Positions 59,848-64,000 of a stretch of DNA of 64,000 nucleotides are shown here, piece after piece. Below the pieces are notes generated by a model. That model saw only the letters and a list, made by a program, of their open reading frames with translations, was not told the DNA's origin and did not search any database. Position numbers and translations under genes: made by a program. The number at the start of each line of letters is the position of its first letter. The stretch's first letter is position 1. The stretch lies in assembly GCF_002127225.1 (NCBI RefSeq), contig NZ_NFUR01000005.1:124001-188000 (forward strand), given 5' to 3'. This DNA is from Sphingomonas sp. IBVSS2 (GTDB taxonomy: Bacteria > Pseudomonadota > Alphaproteobacteria > Sphingomonadales > Sphingomonadaceae).

Positions 59848-61110
59848 ATGACCGCCAGCAGACAGGAAGAAACCTCGGTTGCGAAGAAGCTCGGCCCGGG
59901 CCTGATCACCGGCGCGGCGGACGACGATCCCAGCGGCATCGCCACCTATTCCCAGGCCGGCGCGCAGTTCGGCTATGGGCTGATGTGGACGATGGTGCTC
60001 ACCTATCCGCTGATGACGGCGGTGCAGCTGGTGAGCGCGCATATCGGCCGGGTGACCGGGCGCGGACTGGCCCGCAACATGCGCGAGGTGCTGCCGGGCT
60101 GGCTGCTCACCCTGCTCGTCGCGATCCTGTTCGTCGCCAACACGATCAATATCGGCGCCGACATCGCCGCGATGGGCGACGCGGCGCAGCTGGTCCTGGG
60201 CTGGGGCGACCATGGATTCACGATCTTCTTCGCGCTGCTCTGCCTGATGCTCCAGGCCTTCATCTCCTATCACCGCTACGCCCATGTGCTGAAATGGCTG
60301 ACGCTGTCGCTGTTCGCCTATGTCGCGGTGATGCTGGTGGTGCATGTCGACTGGGCCGCCGCCGCGAAGGGGCTGGTGGTGCCCCGGATCGACGGCCCCC
60401 AGGCGATCGCCACCGTGGTGGCGATCTTCGGCACCACGATCAGCCCCTATCTCTTCTTCTGGCAGGCCGCGCAGGAAGTGGAGGAAGTCGAGGATCATGA
60501 CGGAGCCCGGCCGCTCACCGAGGCACCCGAGCAGGCGCCCGGCGAGATCCGGCGGATGCGGATCGACACTTTCATCGGCATGGCCTTCTCCAACCTGATC
60601 GCGCTGGCGATCATCGTGGCGACCGCCGCGACGCTGCACGTGCAGGGCGTGACCAGGATCGACACCGCCGCCGACGCCGCCGAGGCGCTGAAGCCGGTGG
60701 CGGGCAATTTCGCCTTCGCGCTGTTCGCGATCGGCATCATCGGCACCGGGCTGCTCGCGGTGCCCGTGCTGGCCGGATCCGCGGCCTTTGCGGTGGGCGA
60801 CGCGCGCGGCTGGCGCAGCGGGCTGGAATATCGGGTGCGCGACGCGCCGGGCTTCTACGGCGTGATCGCGCTGGCGACGCTGCTCGGCATCGGGCTCGAC
60901 TGGTCGGGTATCCCGCCGATCCAGGCGCTGTTCTGGAGCGCCGTGGTCAATGGCTTCGCGGCGGTGCCGATCATGGCGGTGATGATGGTGATCGCAACGC
61001 GCCGCCGCGTGATGGGCGCCTTTCGCATCCATGGGCCGCTGCTCTGGTTCGGCTGGGCGGCGACGGTGGTGATGGGCGCGGCGGCGGTGGCGATGCTGGT
61101 GTGGCGGTGA
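59848..61110 (+). CDS. Nramp-related metal transporter without the classical motifs
   Basis: A 420-residue inner-membrane transporter of the Nramp superfamily with 11 or so hydrophobic segments. The first helix reads GPGLITGAADDDPSGIATYSQAG, so the canonical D-P-G-N is D-P-S-G. The sixth helix reads FGTTISPYLFFWQAAQE instead of the A-x-x-M-P-H metal-binding sequence. This is the pattern of Nramp relatives such as NRMT, thought to move other ions (for example magnesium). A charged cytoplasmic loop (EVEEVEDHDGARPLTEAPEQ) follows. The start at 59848 begins MTASRQEE. Confidence 0.85.
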   Translation: MTASRQEETSVAKKLGPGLITGAADDDPSGIATYSQAGAQFGYGLMWTMVLTYPLMTAVQLVSAHIGRVTGRGLARNMREVLPGWLLTLLVAILFVANTINIGADIAAMGDAAQLVLGWGDHGFTIFFALLCLMLQAFISYHRYAHVLKWLTLSLFAYVAVMLVVHVDWAAAAKGLVVPRIDGPQAIATVVAIFGTTISPYLFFWQAAQEVEEVEDHDGARPLTEAPEQAPGEIRRMRIDTFIGMAFSNLIALAIIVATAATLHVQGVTRIDTAADAAEALKPVAGNFAFALFAIGIIGTGLLAVPVLAGSAAFAVGDARGWRSGLEYRVRDAPGFYGVIALATLLGIGLDWSGIPPIQALFWSAVVNGFAAVPIMAVMMVIATRRRVMGAFRIHGPLLWFGWAATVVMGAAAVAMLVWR

Positions 61111-61112
61111 GG

Positions 61113-61127
61113 CGGGGCCCGGCCCCG
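61113..61127 (+). terminator. Short hairpin after the Nramp-like gene
   Basis: CGGGGC-CCG-GCCCCG followed by TCTTGT, 3 bases after the stop codon, is a plausible but weak terminator. Confidence 0.5.
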
Positions 61128-61185
61128 TCTTGTCGCCCATCCCGAAGCCGCTAAGCTCGCGCGCGGATCACGGGAGGGGGACCCA

Positions 61186-62763
61186 ATGGCGGAGCCGACG
61201 GGCAAGGACATCAAATTGGTGATCGGCGCATCGTCGCTGGGCACCATCTTCGAATGGTATGATTTCTTCATCTGGGGCACGCTGACCGCCACCGGCATCC
61301 TGCAGCACACTTTCTTCCCCGCGGGCAACGACGTGCTGGCGAGCCTGCTCGCCTGGGCGGCGTTCGCGGTCGGCTTCGGGTTCCGGCCGCTGGGCGCGGT
61401 GCTGTTCGGCTATCTGGGCGACAGGATGGGGCGGAAATACACTTTCCTCGTCACCATCACCGTGATGGGCCTGGCCACCGCCGGCATCGGCCTGGTGCCG
61501 AGCTATGCCGCGATCGGCATCGCGGCGCCGCTGCTGATCCTGCTGATGCGCGTGGCGCAGGGGCTGGCGCTGGGCGGCGAATATGGCGGCGCGGCGATCT
61601 ATGTCGCCGAGCATTCGCCGGGCGGGCGCGCCGGCTTCCATACCAGCTTCATCCAGGCGAGCGTGGTCGGCGGCTTCATCCTGAGTCTCGCGGTCGTGCT
61701 CGCCTTCAAGGCGCCGATGCCGGTCGCGACCTGGGAGGCATGGGGCTGGCGCCTGCCCTTCCTCTTCTCGATCCTGCTGCTCGCCGTGTCGCTGTGGATG
61801 CGCCTGAAGCTTTCCGAAAGCCCGGTGTTCCAGGCGATCAAGGAGGCCGGCGAGACGGCGAGCAACCCGTTCGTCGAGAGCTTCACCTATCCGGGCAACC
61901 TGTCCCGGCTCTTCGTCGCGCTGTTCGGCATCGCGGCGGGGCTGACGGTGATCTGGTACACCTCGATGTTCTCGGTGCTTTCCTTCCTCACCGGGCCGAT
62001 GCGGATGGACCCGACCACCGCGCAGCTGATCTGCGGCGGATCGGCGCTCGCCGGATGCGGCTTCTTCATCCTGTTCGGCCATTTGTCCGATCGGATCGGG
62101 CGCAAGAAGCCGATCGTGATCGGCTATGCGTTGACGCTGGTGCTGCTGTTCCCGCTGTTCTGGGCGATCGGCGGCGCGGCCAATCCAGGGCTGGCGGAAG
62201 CGGCGAAGCGTGCGCCGGTGGTCGTGCGGGGCCCCGACTGCACCTATGATCCCTTCGCCGCCAAGCAAGTGGACGCCTGTGGCCGGATCCTCGACCAGCT
62301 CTCGAAGAAGGGCATCGCCTACAAGACCGACCGGGCCGAAGCGGTGGTGGTGACGATCGGCGGCGTGCCGGTGGCGGATGCCGGCCCCGCCGGGCTCGAC
62401 GCGGCGCTCGCCGCGGCCGGCTACGAGCTCGAACGCACCGTGCCCCCGGCGGGCAATATCGCGGTGATCGTGCTGGCGATGCTGGGGCTGATGGCGCTGG
62501 CCGGCGCGACCTATGGCCCGGTCGCGGCCCTGCTCAGCGAGATGTTCCCGAGCCGGATCCGCTATTCTTCGATGTCGATCCCCTATCATCTGGGCACCGG
62601 CTATTTCGGCGGCTTCCTGCCCTTCATCAGCCAGTATATCGTCGCGCGCACCGGCGATCCCTATGCGGGGCTGTGGTACACCATCGCCGTGGTGGCGATG
62701 GCGCTGGTGGTGACGCTGCTGGGCCTGCAGGAGACGGTGGCGCCGCGCCGGGCGAGGCACTGA
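61186..62763 (+). CDS. MHS-type MFS transporter with periplasmic insertion
   Basis: A 525-residue transporter of the metabolite:proton symporter (ProP/KgtP-like) group. N-terminal signature: SSLGTIFEWYDFFIWGTL; the first cytoplasmic loop has GYLGDRMGRKYTFLVT and helix 4 RVAQGLALGGEYGGAAIYVAEHSP. The C-terminal half has FPSRIRYSSMSIPYHLGTGYFGG. Between helices 8 and 9, roughly residues 335-420, lies an extra hydrophilic segment (DCTYDPFAAKQVDACGRILD and EAVVVTIGGVPVADAG) with two cysteines that is absent from shorter MHS proteins. The start at 61186 follows GGGAGGGGG. The substrate is probably a carboxylate or compatible solute. Confidence 0.9.
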   Translation: MAEPTGKDIKLVIGASSLGTIFEWYDFFIWGTLTATGILQHTFFPAGNDVLASLLAWAAFAVGFGFRPLGAVLFGYLGDRMGRKYTFLVTITVMGLATAGIGLVPSYAAIGIAAPLLILLMRVAQGLALGGEYGGAAIYVAEHSPGGRAGFHTSFIQASVVGGFILSLAVVLAFKAPMPVATWEAWGWRLPFLFSILLLAVSLWMRLKLSESPVFQAIKEAGETASNPFVESFTYPGNLSRLFVALFGIAAGLTVIWYTSMFSVLSFLTGPMRMDPTTAQLICGGSALAGCGFFILFGHLSDRIGRKKPIVIGYALTLVLLFPLFWAIGGAANPGLAEAAKRAPVVVRGPDCTYDPFAAKQVDACGRILDQLSKKGIAYKTDRAEAVVVTIGGVPVADAGPAGLDAALAAAGYELERTVPPAGNIAVIVLAMLGLMALAGATYGPVAALLSEMFPSRIRYSSMSIPYHLGTGYFGGFLPFISQYIVARTGDPYAGLWYTIAVVAMALVVTLLGLQETVAPRRARH

Positions 62764-62776
62764 GGGCATACCCATC

Positions 62777-62798
62777 CCCCGCAACGGCCATTGCGGGG
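62777..62798. terminator. Hairpin between the MHS transporter and alr
   Basis: CCCCGCAA-CGGCCA-TTGCGGGG is a perfect 8-bp hairpin, 13 bases after the stop codon and without a T run. Confidence 0.5.
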
Positions 62799-62826
62799 AC
62801 CGGGCGCACCCCCTAACCGCTGCGGG

Positions 62827-63843
62827 ATGACTGCTCCCCTGCGCCTGCGGCTCGACGGTGCCGCGCTCGTTTCGAACTGGCGGCACCTGGCCAAGCTCAG
62901 CGGCACCGCTTCGTGCGGCGCGGCGATCAAGGCCAATGGCTATGGGCTCGGCGCGCGCGACGTGGCGGTCCGCCTGGCCGAGGCGGGATGCCGCGACTTC
63001 TTCGTGGCGACCTGGGCCGAGGCAGCGGCGCTCGCGGATCTGGGCGTCCCGGTATCGGTGCTGCACGGCGTGCGTGCCGAGGACCCGCTCGACGCACCCC
63101 ATGCCCGGCCGGTGCTGAGCACGGCGGCGCAGGTGCTGCGCTGGAAACCGACGGGGCGGCCCTGCGACGTGATGGTCGATACCGGCATGAACCGGCTCGG
63201 CGTCTCGGCCGAGGAGATCGGCACGGGCCTGCTCGACGGGCTGGCGATCGAGACGCTGATGAGCCATCTCGTCTCGGCCGACGAGGACGTGCCGCTCAAC
63301 GCCCGGCAGCTCGCCGCCTTTGGCGCGCTCAAAGGGCGGACGCGGGCGAAGCGCCTGAGCCTGGCCAATTCGGCGGGGATCGCGCTCGGGGCCGACTATG
63401 CCTTCGATCTCACCCGGCCGGGCATCGCGCTCTATGGCGGCCGGCAGCGGCCCGGGCACGACGCGATCCGCCAGGTCGCGACGCCGGAGGCGCAGATTCT
63501 CCAGCGCCGCCGGGTTCGTGCCGGCGAGAGCGTGGGGTACAATGCGACCTGGATCGCGCCGGCCGACACCGAAGTGGCGATCCTCAACCTCGGCTATGCG
63601 GACGGCTATCTGCGCTGCTTCTCCGGCAAGGGGTCGGCGATGGTGGCGGGCGTCGCGCTGCCGGTGATCGGTCGCGTCTCGATGGACCTTGCCGCGATCG
63701 ACCTGACGGCGCTCCCCGACCTTTGCGAGGGCGACTGGGTCGCGATGTCCTATGGCCTGCCCGAAACGGCGGTGCTGAGCGGCCTCTCGCAATATGAGTT
63801 GCTGACCGGGCTCGGCGGGCGTTTCGACCGGATCTGGGCATAA
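62827..63843 (+). CDS. alr: Alanine racemase
   Basis: Converts L-alanine to D-alanine for peptidoglycan, with PLP. The 338-residue protein has the PLP-lysine motif CGAAIKANGYGLGA, the second-base tyrosine in RAGESVGYNATWIAP, and the family blocks VMVDTGMNRLGVS, LANSAGIALG, FDLTRPGIALYGG and VIGRVSMDLAAIDLT. The ATG at 62827 fits the family N-terminus. A strong terminator follows directly. The protein is slightly short for the family but complete. Confidence 0.95.
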   Translation: MTAPLRLRLDGAALVSNWRHLAKLSGTASCGAAIKANGYGLGARDVAVRLAEAGCRDFFVATWAEAAALADLGVPVSVLHGVRAEDPLDAPHARPVLSTAAQVLRWKPTGRPCDVMVDTGMNRLGVSAEEIGTGLLDGLAIETLMSHLVSADEDVPLNARQLAAFGALKGRTRAKRLSLANSAGIALGADYAFDLTRPGIALYGGRQRPGHDAIRQVATPEAQILQRRRVRAGESVGYNATWIAPADTEVAILNLGYADGYLRCFSGKGSAMVAGVALPVIGRVSMDLAAIDLTALPDLCEGDWVAMSYGLPETAVLSGLSQYELLTGLGGRFDRIWA

Positions 63844-63845
63844 GA

Positions 63846-63873
63846 AAAGGGCCGCCCTTTCGAGCGGCCCTTT
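63846..63873. terminator. Bidirectional terminator after alr
   Basis: A perfect 10-bp stem (AAAGGGCCGC with GCGGCCCTTT) and an 8-base loop, starting 3 bases after the alr stop, serves both alr and the convergent TonB receptor gene. Confidence 0.85.
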
Positions 63874-63894
63874 CCGGTTTTCAGGAGCGAAGGA

Positions 63895-64000
63895 TCAGAA
63901 GCGAACCTGGGCGCCCGCATAGAAGAAGCGGCCCGTGTTCGGGTAGATCGCATCATTGCCCGTGCCGGTCGCATCGTACGGCGGCAGTTCATTGGTGAGA
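63895..64000 (-). CDS. TonB-dependent receptor, C-terminal end only
   Basis: The last 34 codons of a gene that continues beyond the window. The translation ends IYPNTGRFFYAGAQVRF, the classical last beta strand of a TonB-dependent receptor with a terminal phenylalanine. Nothing more can be said about its substrate. Confidence 0.75.
   Translation of the reverse strand, partial: LTNELPPYDATGTGNDAIYPNTGRFFYAGAQVRF

Overview
The window looks like chromosomal DNA of a Sphingomonas-like alphaproteobacterium (order Sphingomonadales). The evidence is a GC-rich background (about two thirds G+C where I counted by eye), TonB-dependent receptors, an UrcA-family protein, a DUF2171 protein, an ArsR-methyltransferase (SahR-type) regulator beside metF, a methionine synthase encoded as two separate proteins, and a short NrdA without an ATP-cone. 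The genus is inferred from gene content and not proven. No rRNA, tRNA, CRISPR array or insertion sequence was recognised.

Layout. 1-5.0 kb: 3' part of metK, two degenerate EAL-domain proteins, trmB and an exported class V aminotransferase. 5.0-12.4 kb: an Fnr-type regulator with an FNR/FixK box, a FemAB-like acetyltransferase, a SpoIIAA-like protein, a DUF2721 membrane protein, a secreted amidase and an EmrAB-type efflux pair. 12.4-17.8 kb: nrdA with a long leader, a DUF559 gene bracketed by inverted repeats, small envelope genes and nrdB. 17.76-19.51 kb: a clearly AT-richer two-gene islet (ABC-type ATPase plus TOPRIM/DUF4276-like protein), the best candidate here for an uncharacterised, probably anti-phage, system. 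19.7-27.3 kb: an outer-membrane barrel protein, a lipase, cytochrome c', oligopeptidase B, and a divergent MFS/LysR pair. 27.0-32.3 kb: mutS and maeB. 32.4-34.2 kb: a BlaI-BlaR1 pair with a perfect 30-bp operator. 34.3-38.2 kb: UrcA, an SDR, an acyl-CoA dehydrogenase and a GPH-family symporter. 38.3-41.4 kb: aceA and a divergent ScfR/RamB-like regulator. 41.5-42.7 kb: a VapBC45-like toxin-antitoxin pair. 42.7-44.8 kb: a Pit phosphate transporter and an unusual Nudix-DUF47 fusion. 44.9-48.6 kb: a WYL regulator, a GFA-family protein and a TonB receptor. 48.8-53.0 kb: a serine hydrolase, an NTF2-like protein, a LysR regulator, an aldo/keto reductase and two small lipoproteins. 53.1-59.3 kb: sahR-metF-metH1-GNAT-metH2. 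59.4-64 kb: a fucose-lectin (RSL)-like protein, an Nramp relative, an MHS-type MFS transporter, alr, and the end of another TonB receptor.

How the genes work together. The methionine/SAM cycle appears at both ends (metK on the left; SahR, MetF and split MetH on the right). Several regulators sit beside a perfect or near-perfect dyad and a likely target: Fnr, BlaI, the ScfR-like protein with aceA, WYL with GFA, SahR with metF-metH, and possibly NrdR for nrdA. Palindromic repeats with one shared architecture (hairpin, second variable hairpin or none, G-rich tail) occur at 15.0-15.6, 35.4, 39.9-40.0 and 55.0-55.1 kb; three of these loci contain inverted pairs, and two of them lie directly against a start codon. 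AT-rich islets at 17.8-19.5 and 41.5-42.7 kb stand out as probable horizontal acquisitions.
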